Source: Methanobacterium sp.
GTDB taxonomy: Archaea; Methanobacteriota; Methanobacteria; Methanobacteriales; Methanobacteriaceae
Length of the DNA: 35,767 nt
Direction of reading: 5' to 3'
Assembly (NCBI GenBank): GCA_021372715.1
Contig: JAJFTX010000096.1
Span: 1 to 35,767, forward strand
Each line of letters starts with the position of its first letter. The first letter of the stretch is position 1. The notes beneath the pieces were generated by a model that saw only the letters and a list, made by a program, of their open reading frames with translations, was not told the origin of the DNA and searched no databases. Both the position numbers and the translations under genes were made by a program. Positions 8,620-17,340 of this stretch are shown one piece after another.

Positions 8620-8631
8620 GAGGAGATTTAA

Positions 8632-9246
8632 ATGGAATCAAAACAATACGAACTTCCAGCATTACCCTATGACTTTAAGGCATTAGAACCATACATATCA
8701 GCCGAACAACTGCAAATACACCATGATAAACACCATCAGGCCTATGTGGATGGTGCAAACGCTTTGTTAAAGAAATTCGATGCCAGAAAATCTGGTGAGG
8801 AATTTGATGTTAAAGCAGCAGCAAAGGAATTATCGTTTAACGTAGGTGGATACATATTACACGACCTCTTCTGGGAAAATATGGGTCCTGCTACAGAAAA
8901 TGGTGGTGAACCAAAGGGTAAAATTGCAGAGTACATCATGAAAGACTTCGGTAGTTTCGAAAAATTTAAAAAGGAATTCACACAGGCCGCTGCAAGCACT
9001 GAAGGATCTGGATGGGCTGCTTTGACCGTGTGTAAAAATACCAACCGAATCTTCATCAATCAGATAGAAAAACACAACGTAAACGCAATTCCCAACCAAA
9101 GAATCATGCTGGTTTTAGATGTATGGGAACATGCTTACTATCTGGATTATAAAAATGTCCGTCCAGAATATATAGCAGCATTTTGGAACATAGTAAACTG
9201 GGATAAAGTTAATGAAAGATTAGAAGCATGGTTGGCTATTGAATAA
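8632..9246 (+). CDS. Superoxide dismutase, Fe/Mn family
   Basis: This 204-residue protein is an Fe/Mn superoxide dismutase converting superoxide to O2 and H2O2. The metal ligands can be read as His 30 (LQIHHDKHHQAYVDG), His 77 (YILHDLFWENM), Asp 163 and His 167 (DVWEHAYYLDY). The signature DVWEHAYY is exact. Archaeal members in methanogens are usually iron enzymes, but metal choice cannot be read with certainty. AGGAGGAG lies just before ATG 8632. It is spaced 12 bp from the peroxiredoxin and almost certainly cotranscribed with it. A pair of long T-tracts follows the stop. Confidence 0.95.
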   Translation: MESKQYELPALPYDFKALEPYISAEQLQIHHDKHHQAYVDGANALLKKFDARKSGEEFDVKAAAKELSFNVGGYILHDLFWENMGPATENGGEPKGKIAEYIMKDFGSFEKFKKEFTQAAASTEGSGWAALTVCKNTNRIFINQIEKHNVNAIPNQRIMLVLDVWEHAYYLDYKNVRPEYIAAFWNIVNWDKVNERLEAWLAIE

Positions 9247-9260
9247 TAGATTTCTTAGAC

Positions 9261-9282
9261 TTATTTTTTTTATTTTTTTATT
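9261..9282 (+). terminator. T-tract terminator after superoxide dismutase
   Basis: Two runs of seven to eight T, separated by a single A, begin about 17 bp after the SOD stop. This fits an intrinsic archaeal terminator. The following 140 bp are AT-rich and include a TATA-like stretch near 9345-9352, before the ligase gene. Confidence 0.4.
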
Positions 9283-9418
9283 AAAAAAAATTTAAAATAG
9301 AATAAAATATCATTATTTTTTTGGACATAATGTTTTTAAACTATTATACTATAATCTATTAGTGATACTTCTTATTTAAGAGGGATATCTGATTTTTTTT
9401 AGGCCAGAGGAGATTTAA

Positions 9419-10717
9419 ATGATCTGGAATGATGAAGCTGAATGTATGGCTGCAGATGACAAGAAAGAATTACAGCTTAAAAGATTACAAGAAGTTGTAA
9501 AACGTGCTTATGAAAACGTATCTTATTATAAAAAAGCCTTTGATGAAGCAGGAGTTTCACCAGAGGATATTAATTCTTTAAAAGATATTGAAAAACTTCC
9601 GTTTACAAGTAAAACTGATTTAAGAGAGGCATATCCCTTTGGAATGTTCGCTGTTTCACCGGATGATATCGTAGAAGTGCATACCACGTCCGGTACCACA
9701 GGTAAACCCACGGTATCCGGATACACCCAGAATGATCTGGATCTGTGGAGTGAAGTAATGGCTCGATCCTTAACCATGGCTGGTGGGGACAGAACTGATC
9801 GGATACAGAACTGTTATGGTTATGGTCTGTTCACCGGGGGACTAGGCATACACTATGGTGCCCAGAAGATTGGAGCCACAGTAATTCCCATATCCGCTGG
9901 AAATACCATGAGACAGATAGAAATAATGCAGGATTTCGGTTCAACCATACTCACTTGCACACCATCTTATGCTATGTATCTGGCAGAGGTACTGGAAGAA
10001 CAGGGAGTGGGTCCTGAAAAGCTTAATTTGAAAGCCGGAGTTTTCGGTGCAGAGATGTGGACAGAGGAAATGCGGGATGAGATTGAAAAAAGACTCAACC
10101 TATCTGCTCTAAATATTTATGGTTTAACTGAAATCATAGGCCCTGGTGTGGCCCAGGAATGTTACAAGAAAGATGGTCTGCATATATTCGATGATCACTT
10201 CTATCCAGAGATCATCGATCCGGAAAGCCTTAAGACAGTTCCTGATGGTGGGAAAGGAGAACTAGTATTAACCACACTTACTCGGGAGGGCATGCCCGTT
10301 ATCAGATTCCGTACAAGAGACATAACCACGCTCAGACCAGGTAAATGTGAATGTGGTAGGACTCATGTGAAAATGGACCGCATCACTGGACGTAGTGATG
10401 ATATGCTGAAAATAAGAGGAGTTATTGTATTCCCCTCCCAAATTGAACGGGCTCTTCTTAAAATTGAGGGATTACATCCCCAGTATCAGATCATAGTAAG
10501 CCGGCCTCATCAGCTGGACGAGCTGGAAGTGCAGGTGGAAGCTTCACCAGTTCTATTCTCTGATGAAGTGAAACATGTGGAGGGAGTGAAGAGGAATATA
10601 GAGGAGCATATTCATGATGAGATTGGTTTAAGAGTTAATGTTAGTCTGGTTGAGCCTCAAAGTCTTCCTAGAAGTGAAGGTAAAGCGGTTAGGGTGATAG
10701 ATAAAAGAAATCTTTAG
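9419..10717 (+). CDS. Coenzyme F390 synthetase / phenylacetate-CoA ligase-like adenylating enzyme
   Basis: This 432-residue member of the PaaK-like branch of the adenylate-forming superfamily has the P-loop signature HTTSGTTGKPT. NIYGLTEIIGPGVAQEC and RFRTRDITTLRPG are also conserved, and a zinc-like CECGRTH segment lies before the C-terminal domain. In Methanobacteriales, relatives of this family are coenzyme F390 synthetases, which adenylylate (or guanylylate) oxidised F420 when hydrogen is limiting or oxygen enters. Placement directly after SOD and before an ACT protein supports that reading. A CoA ligase for aryl acids remains possible because the two families look alike. AGAGGAG lies before ATG 9419. 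The start and length are normal. Confidence 0.85.
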   Translation: MIWNDEAECMAADDKKELQLKRLQEVVKRAYENVSYYKKAFDEAGVSPEDINSLKDIEKLPFTSKTDLREAYPFGMFAVSPDDIVEVHTTSGTTGKPTVSGYTQNDLDLWSEVMARSLTMAGGDRTDRIQNCYGYGLFTGGLGIHYGAQKIGATVIPISAGNTMRQIEIMQDFGSTILTCTPSYAMYLAEVLEEQGVGPEKLNLKAGVFGAEMWTEEMRDEIEKRLNLSALNIYGLTEIIGPGVAQECYKKDGLHIFDDHFYPEIIDPESLKTVPDGGKGELVLTTLTREGMPVIRFRTRDITTLRPGKCECGRTHVKMDRITGRSDDMLKIRGVIVFPSQIERALLKIEGLHPQYQIIVSRPHQLDELEVQVEASPVLFSDEVKHVEGVKRNIEEHIHDEIGLRVNVSLVEPQSLPRSEGKAVRVIDKRNL

Positions 10718-10778
10718 AAAATTCATCTGAATATTTCTTTTTTTTAAATAAAATGTTCTTAGGATGGGAGTGTTAAAA

Positions 10779-11210
10779 ATGAAATTGAAACAAATATCTG
10801 TATTTTTAGAAAACCGGAAAGGCAGGTTACAGAAGGCATTAGAAGTACTGGGCAATGCTAATGTTAATATTAGGACGTTGTCTATAGCTGATACATCTGA
10901 ATTCGGGATCTTAAGGATGATTGTGCCTGATGTTGACCAGGTTCAGAGTATATTGGAGGAGCATAATTTCGTGGTTAAGGTAAATGATGTAATTGCTGTA
11001 GGGGTGCCAGATGAACCAGGGGGATTGGAGATGATCCTGGGAATTCTAAACAAGGCAGATATTAATGTTGAATACTTATACGCCTTTGCAGAGAAAAAAG
11101 TGGAACAGGCCATAGTAGTGTTGCGCACAGAAAATATAGACGCCGGTATAAAGGCTTTAAAAGAAGGAGGAGCTACGGTTCTCTCGCCTGAAGAGGTTTA
11201 TGAATTATAA
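10779..11210 (+). CDS. Tandem ACT-domain protein
   Basis: This protein of about 143 residues consists of two ACT-like modules. The first starts KQISVFLENRKGRLQKAL and the second begins near VNDVIAVGVPDEPGGLEMIL, with the glycine-containing turn typical of ligand-binding ACT domains. ACT pairs bind amino acids or other small ligands. This arrangement is frequently encoded beside phenylacetate-CoA ligase/F390 synthetase-like genes, as here, so it may regulate or sense for that enzyme. ATG 10779 is preferred because GGGAGTG lies six bases upstream; the in-frame ATG 10764 has no site. The gap to the ligase gene is about 60 bp. The ligand cannot be read. Confidence 0.85.
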   Translation: MKLKQISVFLENRKGRLQKALEVLGNANVNIRTLSIADTSEFGILRMIVPDVDQVQSILEEHNFVVKVNDVIAVGVPDEPGGLEMILGILNKADINVEYLYAFAEKKVEQAIVVLRTENIDAGIKALKEGGATVLSPEEVYEL

Positions 11211-11281
11211 ACCAAGTTATCTAAATTTTTACCAATCTATTTTTTTTGGTTAATATCTGTTTTTTTAGGTTTATCTATATT

Positions 11282-11416
11282 TTACCCGAATCTTTTTTTA
11301 AGTCGGAGAATTATCTCTTGCAAATCCTCTCTACTCAAATTACTGAGATCTTCTTGGAGTTCATCCCATAATATTCCTTTGAAGTTCTCCACAATATATT
11401 CTACATCTTTTTCCAT
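11282..11416 (-). CDS. Small 44-residue acidic helical protein
   Basis: An ATG at 11416 with a strong GAGGGGAG site eight bases upstream opens a 44-codon frame ending in TAA. The product begins MEKDVEYIVENFKGILWDEL and ends LKKRFG. It is charged, probably two amphipathic helices, with no cysteine and no hydrophobic segment. A TATA-like TTTTATATT lies upstream, near 11443-11453. No family was recognised. It lies between the ACT gene, which converges on it, and the SHOCT protein gene. The good ribosome site and promoter argue that it is a genuine small gene. Function unknown; helix pairing or a regulatory partner role is only a guess. Confidence 0.65.
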   Translation of the reverse strand: MEKDVEYIVENFKGILWDELQEDLSNLSREDLQEIILRLKKRFG

Positions 11417-11535
11417 CTATCTCCCCTCAATGTATATTTGATAATATAAAATCAGATTTTTACTATCAAACAGCTATCTATAAAGATTTGAATTCTTTTT
11501 TTTAAATAAAAACCTCCAATAAAAAAAATGAAGGG

Positions 11536-12204
11536 TTATAATAAATCCAGGTACTTATTTTTTATCATATCAAATTCTTCTTGGGTAATAGCCCCAATAT
11601 CCAGAAGTTCCTTGGCTTTCTTAATCCTCTCCACAGGATCTACATCTAGTTCTGATTTTTGTTCTGTAGTTGGTTTTTCTGCCTCTATCGCTTCTGGTTC
11701 AGTTTCTGCTGGGGATTTGGGGGTTACTATTTCTGGTATAGTGTGTTTAACCTGTGGTGGTTCTGAAACAGATTCTTCTTCAACTGGTTCTGGTTCAGGA
11801 GCTGTGGGTATATCTTCAGAGGGTGCTTCGTCTTCAGGTGTGGGGGGAACGATGGGTTCCAATTTCTCAGATGCAGGTTTTGGGGGAATTTCAGAATCTT
11901 CTGTTTTTATCCTTTGTTGTGAGATGCTTCCAAAATCATCTGGTCTGCTTGTCACTTTTTTAACTTCAGTTTCTTCATGTACACTGGTTTCTGAGCTTTT
12001 TATATCAGGTTTAAATTCGGTTTCAGGTTCTGGAGTTTCTAGTTTCTTTCCGCAGCCCACACAGAATTTAGCAGTTGACGGATTTAATGTATGGCAGGAT
12101 GGGCATTCCTTAGTAGTGGTGGGTCCTCTTCCAACACGTTCCTGATATTCAATTCCTTTTCTCTTTGCTTCCAGCCTTCTTTTTATCTCATCACTTGAAA
12201 CCAT
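11536..12204 (-). CDS. Zinc-ribbon protein with C-terminal SHOCT domain
   Basis: This is a protein of about 222 residues. A charged N-terminal helix is followed by a zinc ribbon, CPSCHTLNPSTAKFCVGCGKKL, with Cys 34, 37, 48 and 51. Residues about 56-185 form a low-complexity linker rich in Pro, Glu, Ser and Thr. The C-terminal 35 residues (ERIKKAKELLDIGAITQEEF) are a SHOCT domain, a short helical oligomerisation module. ATG 12204 has GAGGTG upstream; an earlier in-frame start adds ten residues with no site. It looks like a scaffold or adaptor. Its zinc ribbon resembles those at 23095 and 32829. Confidence 0.82.
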   Translation of the reverse strand: MVSSDEIKRRLEAKRKGIEYQERVGRGPTTTKECPSCHTLNPSTAKFCVGCGKKLETPEPETEFKPDIKSSETSVHEETEVKKVTSRPDDFGSISQQRIKTEDSEIPPKPASEKLEPIVPPTPEDEAPSEDIPTAPEPEPVEEESVSEPPQVKHTIPEIVTPKSPAETEPEAIEAEKPTTEQKSELDVDPVERIKKAKELLDIGAITQEEFDMIKNKYLDLL

Positions 12205-12371
12205 GAAATACACCTCAATTTTTTTTAATATCAAAATATTTAAGATAATTTATTAATTTTAAATTACTCTTTATTCTTTATTTATTTTTCAAATTGTAAA
12301 TAAGTTATCTGATCTTCGAAAATCCCGATTATCCATTAATCATACCTTAAAAAATGATTCATCTTATACTA

Positions 12372-13118
12372 TTACTTATAATCCCAGAATTGATTCAATG
12401 TTCCTTTTAAACCATATTTTATGCTTTTTTTAGTAAATTCACCAGCTTTAAGGATGGAATCTTCAATACTGAATCCTCTATTTAAATATACTGTACAGGC
12501 TGCTGAGAAAGTGCATCCACTTCCATGGACATTTTCAGTGTCCAATAATTCACCCTCCATAACCTCTATGGAGTTTTTAAAAAGCACATCGGTTCCATTA
12601 AGATGCCCACCAGTTACCACTACTGGACAGATTTCACCAATTTTAATAGCTGCTCCAATAACATCTTCCCTATTTTTCAATTCCATTCCTGATAGGGCCT
12701 GGGCTTCGAAGATATTGGGAGTAGTAAGTTGGGCTAATGGTAGGAGATGTTTCTTCAAGGCGTGAACCATACTACTTTTTGATAGAGGATCCCCTGAACC
12801 AGCAATCATAACCGGATCCACCACCACCTTTAATTCATACTCCTCCACCTTACCAGCGACGGCTTTTATGATGTCAGGGGAGTATAACATCCCGGTCTTG
12901 GCATGAACTATTTTTTCTTCCTCTAAAATTATATCAATTTGTTTTTCCACAAATTCCACTTCTAAAGGAAGGATTTCTTCCACTCTTCTTATATTTTGGG
13001 TTGTTAATGCGGTGATCACAGCGGTTCCATATTCTTGGAGAGCATGAAATGTTTTAACATCATTTAAGATCCCAGCACCGCCTGATGGGTCAAAACCAGC
13101 AATACTAAGCACCGTCAT
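12372..13118 (-). CDS. thiD: Hydroxymethylpyrimidine/phosphomethylpyrimidine kinase
   Basis: A 248-residue ribokinase-fold enzyme that phosphorylates HMP and HMP-P in thiamine biosynthesis. It begins with the ThiD signature SIAGFDPSGGAGILNDVKT and carries the anion-hole region NVHGSGCTFSAACT with the GSGC motif near the C-terminus. VVVDPVMIAGSGDPL is also diagnostic. Many archaeal ThiD proteins are fused to a ThiN domain; this one is the single-domain length, so thiamine phosphate synthesis must be encoded elsewhere. GGTGATC lies before ATG 13118. It follows cofC on the same strand after about 85 bp. Confidence 0.93.
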   Translation of the reverse strand: MTVLSIAGFDPSGGAGILNDVKTFHALQEYGTAVITALTTQNIRRVEEILPLEVEFVEKQIDIILEEEKIVHAKTGMLYSPDIIKAVAGKVEEYELKVVVDPVMIAGSGDPLSKSSMVHALKKHLLPLAQLTTPNIFEAQALSGMELKNREDVIGAAIKIGEICPVVVTGGHLNGTDVLFKNSIEVMEGELLDTENVHGSGCTFSAACTVYLNRGFSIEDSILKAGEFTKKSIKYGLKGTLNQFWDYK

Positions 13119-13202
13119 TTCTGATCACCACATTAAATTGGCTAATTTAACCTATTAACGTTATTTTTAACTTTAAATTTGTTAATATTGTCTGATAGAT
13201 AA

Positions 13203-13871
13203 TTATTCCCTTAATACACGTAATCTTTCCAGACCATGATTGGAGTGGACTTTCAAGTTTAAATTTTCCAGATAGGAACGTGTTTCAGTTTCTTCACCGT
13301 GAATGATTATTTCCCCAAGATCCTCAGCTGTATTAACATCCAGGGATAAATAAAAAGAATCAAAAATAGAATAGGAGAATCCATTATTTTCGGCAACTTT
13401 CAAGTGTTCGAAGAAACTGCAATCTCCGAATTTCATTTCCATTCCCTTAACAGGACATAATAGGGCGTTAGTTCCCCCTCCTTTTGCTGGTGCTATTACC
13501 ATATCGGTTTCTTCTCCTTTATTCAATATTTTTTGCACATGCTCTTCTTTTATTAATGGAATATCAGATGGAACTATTAGGACATGAGAGCAGTAATTGG
13601 AGCACCATTGCACTGCCTGGGTTAAGGCACCATTAAGATCCGTGTTGCCCTCCTCTTTCAGTGATAAAACCTCTAATTTTTCTACATATTCTAATACATC
13701 AGGATCAGCACTAATGACCAGAACATCAGGGATTTTTTTTTTCAATACCTTTATAACGTCCTTTAACATGGATTTCAATAGATTTTCTCTTTCAACAGGG
13801 TTTAGAGTTGGAGATAATCTAGTTTTAGCATTGGAGAATCGGGATACGGGGATTATGGCATATGTTTCCAT
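13203..13871 (-). CDS. cofC: 2-phospho-L-lactate guanylyltransferase, CofC
   Basis: This 222-residue nucleotidyltransferase makes the activated phospholactate (lactyl-diphospho-guanosine) for coenzyme F420. The N-terminal signature is IIPVSRFSNAKTRLS, followed by the helical block with LLKSMLKDVIKVL. The metal-binding strand reads VLIVPSDIPLI, and IAPAKGGGTNALLCP is the base- and lactate-side loop. Length and motifs are typical of archaeal CofC. AAAGGT lies before ATG 13871. F420 is the main hydride carrier of methanogenesis, which fits the F390 synthetase-like gene nearby. No cofD or cofE is present in the window. Confidence 0.93.
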   Translation of the reverse strand: METYAIIPVSRFSNAKTRLSPTLNPVERENLLKSMLKDVIKVLKKKIPDVLVISADPDVLEYVEKLEVLSLKEEGNTDLNGALTQAVQWCSNYCSHVLIVPSDIPLIKEEHVQKILNKGEETDMVIAPAKGGGTNALLCPVKGMEMKFGDCSFFEHLKVAENNGFSYSIFDSFYLSLDVNTAEDLGEIIIHGEETETRSYLENLNLKVHSNHGLERLRVLRE

Positions 13872-13953
13872 ATTAAAACCTTTGTAATTTTTTTTTAAAA
13901 GAGTGAATGTTTATTATGAAATAAATAATTGTTTTTTGATTTCATTTCCTGTT

Positions 13954-14649
13954 TTAGTTGATGTTGAAGGAATATTTGATCCAGTTTATGAATTCGTTTA
14001 TCAGGTTTAATATACCATTGAAACTGATTTTGGAGCTGGTATTTAAATTTTTCAAGTCTCCTTCGGTGATGTTTAAACTCTTGATTAGATTATTTTTGGC
14101 ATTTTGTACTTTTTTTAATATTTCATCTGTATTATTGCCTTGTTTTTCTATGAATAATGCTGCTTCTCCTGAATTTATATTTAGATTGTTTTTTGATACC
14201 ATTATCCATATTTGTAGCTGTGTTTGGCTAGTATTTTGACTGTCGGAGAGATTTGTATTCTTTATGATTTTTTGGATATCCGATGATGCCTTATCTGTTG
14301 GTTTAAGTTTGGCGCCGGGTATTGCGGTTTGATTTGGTTCGAAGCAATAAGCCATGATGTAACTGCTGGAATTCTGATTCACCTTCTTATATTCAGCAAT
14401 GACCAGGTCCTGTGAACTGTTACTTTCAAGAATTTGTCCTGTCTCTACCATTATCGGTTTTTTTCCATTGTTTTTAACTAGAACTACATGGGGAATAGTT
14501 CCTGCGGCAGTGTTTTGAGTGATCTCCACATCTCCCTGATTATAAGTATCCTTCAATGAGGTGGATTCAAAGTACATGTTACTGGCTATGATACATACTA
14601 GGGTGAAAATAAATACTATAAGCACCAGTAATATGACTCTGAAATTCAT
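13954..14649 (-). CDS. Anchored extracytoplasmic protein of unknown function, possible thioester-type domain
   Basis: A 231-residue protein with an N-terminal hydrophobic anchor (about 5-24) and an outside portion rich in Asn, Ser and Thr with many N-glycosylation sequons. The central part (about 50-165) looks like a beta-sandwich: strands around HVVLVKNNGKKPIMVETGQI, then AYCFEPNQTAIPG with a single cysteine (Cys 102), then SQTQLQIWIM. The order YC...TQxxIW recalls bacterial Cys-Gln thioester domains. The first part also recalls the ARPP-1 style GxIL..Q...A pattern. The C-terminus ends in a possible second hydrophobic helix (ILNLINEFINWIKYSF). GAGGTAA lies before ATG 14649. It lies between proS and cofC, with about 36 bp after proS. 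Function unknown. Confidence 0.7.
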   Translation of the reverse strand: MNFRVILLVLIVFIFTLVCIIASNMYFESTSLKDTYNQGDVEITQNTAAGTIPHVVLVKNNGKKPIMVETGQILESNSSQDLVIAEYKKVNQNSSSYIMAYCFEPNQTAIPGAKLKPTDKASSDIQKIIKNTNLSDSQNTSQTQLQIWIMVSKNNLNINSGEAALFIEKQGNNTDEILKKVQNAKNNLIKSLNITEGDLKNLNTSSKISFNGILNLINEFINWIKYSFNIN

Positions 14650-14685
14650 AATAATTGATTTACCTCAAATTTTATCTGATATTCA

Positions 14686-16098
14686 TTAATATGTTTTGGC
14701 CATTAATGTAATTTTTCGAGCAGGCTTACCACAGTTTGCGCATATTTCATCTTCTTTAGATGAGTATTGAACTCCTAATAAATCCACCCGTAATTTTTCT
14801 TCCATATCCTTTCCACATTCACTTTCACCGCACCAGTTAAAGGAAATTATTCCCTTATTTCCTTTAATCTGTTCTAATGCTTCGTCCGTGGATTTCACTG
14901 ATCTGATGTTCTTATTCAGGGATTTCCATGATTTATCCGCCATCTTCCCAGTTATATCATCCAGAAGATTATTAATATCCTGTACTAATTTTTCTGAATC
15001 AAATTTCACTGTTTCCTTATTCAGGTTGTATCTGCTGAATACGACCATCTCACCATTTTGAATATCACGAGGACCAACCTCTATTCTTAATGGCACTCCT
15101 CTCATTTCCCATTCATAGAACTTTTTACCAGCTCTAATATCCCGATCATCAAGATATGCCCTTATGTTACCCTGATTTTTAAGTTTTTCTTCCAAATCTT
15201 TGCAGAAACTGAGTACTTCTTCCTTTCCTTCCTTGAAGATGATGGGCACTATTACTACCTGAAGAGGGGCAACAGCTGGTGGTAGACATAATCCCTTTTC
15301 ATCACCATGCACACCGATGATTGAAGCAATTATCCTGTCTGAAAGCCCGTAACAGGTTTGATACACGTATTCATGTTCTCCGGATTCAGTTTCATAGGTT
15401 ATATCAAAGGTTTTTGCAAATGTCTGACCTAAATTATGCACGGTTCCGATCTGGAGAGTTTTACCATCGGGTAGTAATGTATCGAAGGCCACTGTATAAT
15501 CTGCTCCGGGGAATTTATCCCATTCTGGTCGGGTGGTCACCACGTAAGGAACACCTAATTCATCGAAAAATGTTTTATAAATCCTTACAGCTTCATTTAC
15601 CTGTTTTTCTGCATCTTCTTTATCTGCATGGACTGTATGTGCTTCTTTGAAAGTAGTTATCTCCCTCACTCTTATGAGGGGGCGAGTGTGCTTGGTTTCA
15701 TAACGAAAGGTGTTTACTACCTGATAATATTTAAAAGGCAGATCAGAGTGGGATCTAACCCATAAAGAGTACATAGGATAGATAGCGGTCTCACTGGTGG
15801 GTCTCAATGCCAGTTTTTTATTGAGTTCGGTCAATCCGCCATGGGTTACCCAGTAAACTTCATCTTCAAAACCTTTTACATGTATAGCTTCTTTGGCCAG
15901 TTCATCTTCTGGTATCAATAGAGGGAAAAGCACTTCTTCATGATCTTGGTCTAAAATTTCCTTTAAAATTTTAAGGGTGTGTTTTCTTATTTTAAAACCC
16001 TCAGGAAGCCAAACATGCATACCCTTTATTGGGTATCTGGTATCGATTATTTCTGCTTCTTCTAATATTTTATGGAACCATTCACTGAACTTTGACAA
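14686..16098 (-). CDS. proS: Prolyl-tRNA synthetase, archaeal/eukaryotic type
   Basis: This 470-residue class II synthetase charges tRNA-Pro. Class II motif 2 is visible as RYETKHTRPLIRVREITTF and motif 3 as GLSDRIIASIIGVHGD. The proline-site block LRPTSETAIYPMYSLWVRSH is also present. The anticodon-binding domain follows (LQVVIVPIIFKEG), then the archaeal C-terminal zinc domain with Cys in CGESECGKDMEEKL and ICANCGKPARK, ending in the conserved aromatic TY. The start is TTG 16098, with CAGGTGA eight bases upstream. The length and lack of a bacterial editing insert place it in the archaeal type. The first gene of a minus-strand group. Confidence 0.95.
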   Translation of the reverse strand: MSKFSEWFHKILEEAEIIDTRYPIKGMHVWLPEGFKIRKHTLKILKEILDQDHEEVLFPLLIPEDELAKEAIHVKGFEDEVYWVTHGGLTELNKKLALRPTSETAIYPMYSLWVRSHSDLPFKYYQVVNTFRYETKHTRPLIRVREITTFKEAHTVHADKEDAEKQVNEAVRIYKTFFDELGVPYVVTTRPEWDKFPGADYTVAFDTLLPDGKTLQIGTVHNLGQTFAKTFDITYETESGEHEYVYQTCYGLSDRIIASIIGVHGDEKGLCLPPAVAPLQVVIVPIIFKEGKEEVLSFCKDLEEKLKNQGNIRAYLDDRDIRAGKKFYEWEMRGVPLRIEVGPRDIQNGEMVVFSRYNLNKETVKFDSEKLVQDINNLLDDITGKMADKSWKSLNKNIRSVKSTDEALEQIKGNKGIISFNWCGESECGKDMEEKLRVDLLGVQYSSKEDEICANCGKPARKITLMAKTY

Positions 16099-16250
16099 TT
16101 TTTTTCACCTGATAAAATTCAATAGATATTATTAATCAATCTCTTTATGAATAAGATATGTGGCATTTAATTATAAACAATTTAAATTAGACTAATACAT
16201 ATAATTAAGAGTCTGCATATAAATAATATCTGTTAAAAGGAATGATAGCC

Positions 16251-17294
16251 ATGGATTATAGGAAGATACAGTTACCACGTGAAATACACACGGGCCCAGG
16301 GATAATAAGAGAAACAGGAGCCATATGTCGTGATTTAAGATTTAAAGGTAAAGTAATAGTGGTAAGTGGTACGAACACCACTAAAATTGGTGGTGAGGAT
16401 GCTATAGAAAGTTTAGGGAACCATGGTTATGAAGTTGAAAGTATCATCATTAAAACAGCTTCTATGAACAGTGTTTTGGAAGTTCAGGACATAATTAAAA
16501 ACCATTCCCTGATTCTGGGAGTTGGTGGGGGTAAAGTAATTGATGTGGCTAAACTAGCCTCTACTAGATCTGGTATAAACTTCATAAGTGTACCAACCGC
16601 AGCATCTCATGACGGAATAGCTTCACCAAGGGCTTCTATTAAAAATGAGGGAAGTAGTGTATCTTTACCTGCAGAATCACCTATAGGTGTCATTGCAGAT
16701 ACTAAAATAATAAGTAAAGCACCATTTAAGCTATTAGCAGCAGGATTTGGTGATGTTATATCTAATCAAACAGCTGTAATGGACTGGAAATTAGCACATC
16801 GTCTTTTAAATGAAGATTTCAGTGATTCAGCAGCGGCATTATCTTTGATGACTGCTAAAATGACCATGGAATCTGCAGAAGCAGTTAAAGAAGGACTGAT
16901 AGAAAGTGCAGAACTGGTAGTTAAAGCTTTGATATCCAGTGGTATGGCCATCAGTATAGGAGGAAGCAGCAGACCGGCTAGTGGTTCAGAGCATAAGTTC
17001 TCTCATGCGCTGGATATGGTGGCACCTAAACCTGCACTGCATGGTGAACAATGTGGTATTGGTACTATTATGATGATGTATCTCCATGGGGGTAACTGGA
17101 AAACTATTAGAGAAGCACTTAAAACTGTTAAAGCACCCATAAATGCGAAAGAATTAAGAATTGATCCAGAACATATTATTAAAGCCCTCACTATAGCTCA
17201 TAGAATCAGGAAAGAGAGATACACTGTACTGGGAGATCGGGGTCTTACCCAGGAAGCTGCTGAAGCACTGGCCAGTAATACTGGGGTTATTTGA
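16251..17294 (+). CDS. egsA: sn-glycerol-1-phosphate dehydrogenase [NAD(P)+]
   Basis: This enzyme of about 347 residues makes sn-glycerol-1-phosphate from dihydroxyacetone phosphate, setting the archaeal stereochemistry of membrane lipids. It starts LPREIHTGPGII and has the nucleotide loop LGVGGGKVIDVAKLAS. The metal and substrate blocks are FISVPTAASHDGIASPRAS, SGSEHKFSHALDM and the His of LHGEQCGIGT. These match the G1PDH/AraM family of iron-alcohol-dehydrogenase fold, with zinc usually bound. ATG 16251 was chosen because GGAATGAT precedes it; ATG 16242 is an alternative. It is divergent from proS, with about 150 bp between them for both promoters. Confidence 0.95.
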   Translation: MDYRKIQLPREIHTGPGIIRETGAICRDLRFKGKVIVVSGTNTTKIGGEDAIESLGNHGYEVESIIIKTASMNSVLEVQDIIKNHSLILGVGGGKVIDVAKLASTRSGINFISVPTAASHDGIASPRASIKNEGSSVSLPAESPIGVIADTKIISKAPFKLLAAGFGDVISNQTAVMDWKLAHRLLNEDFSDSAAALSLMTAKMTMESAEAVKEGLIESAELVVKALISSGMAISIGGSSRPASGSEHKFSHALDMVAPKPALHGEQCGIGTIMMMYLHGGNWKTIREALKTVKAPINAKELRIDPEHIIKALTIAHRIRKERYTVLGDRGLTQEAAEALASNTGVI

Positions 17295-17340
17295 GATTTA
17301 AAATGTTATAGTTTTTGTGGAAATTATCATGGAGAAGAAT

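Noticed and set aside
11528..12145. Long Ser/Gly-rich frame on the plus strand
   Set aside because: It is the antisense of the Pro/Glu/Ser/Thr linker of the SHOCT protein; its composition simply mirrors that repeat, and the zinc ribbon and SHOCT domain on the other strand are clearly real.
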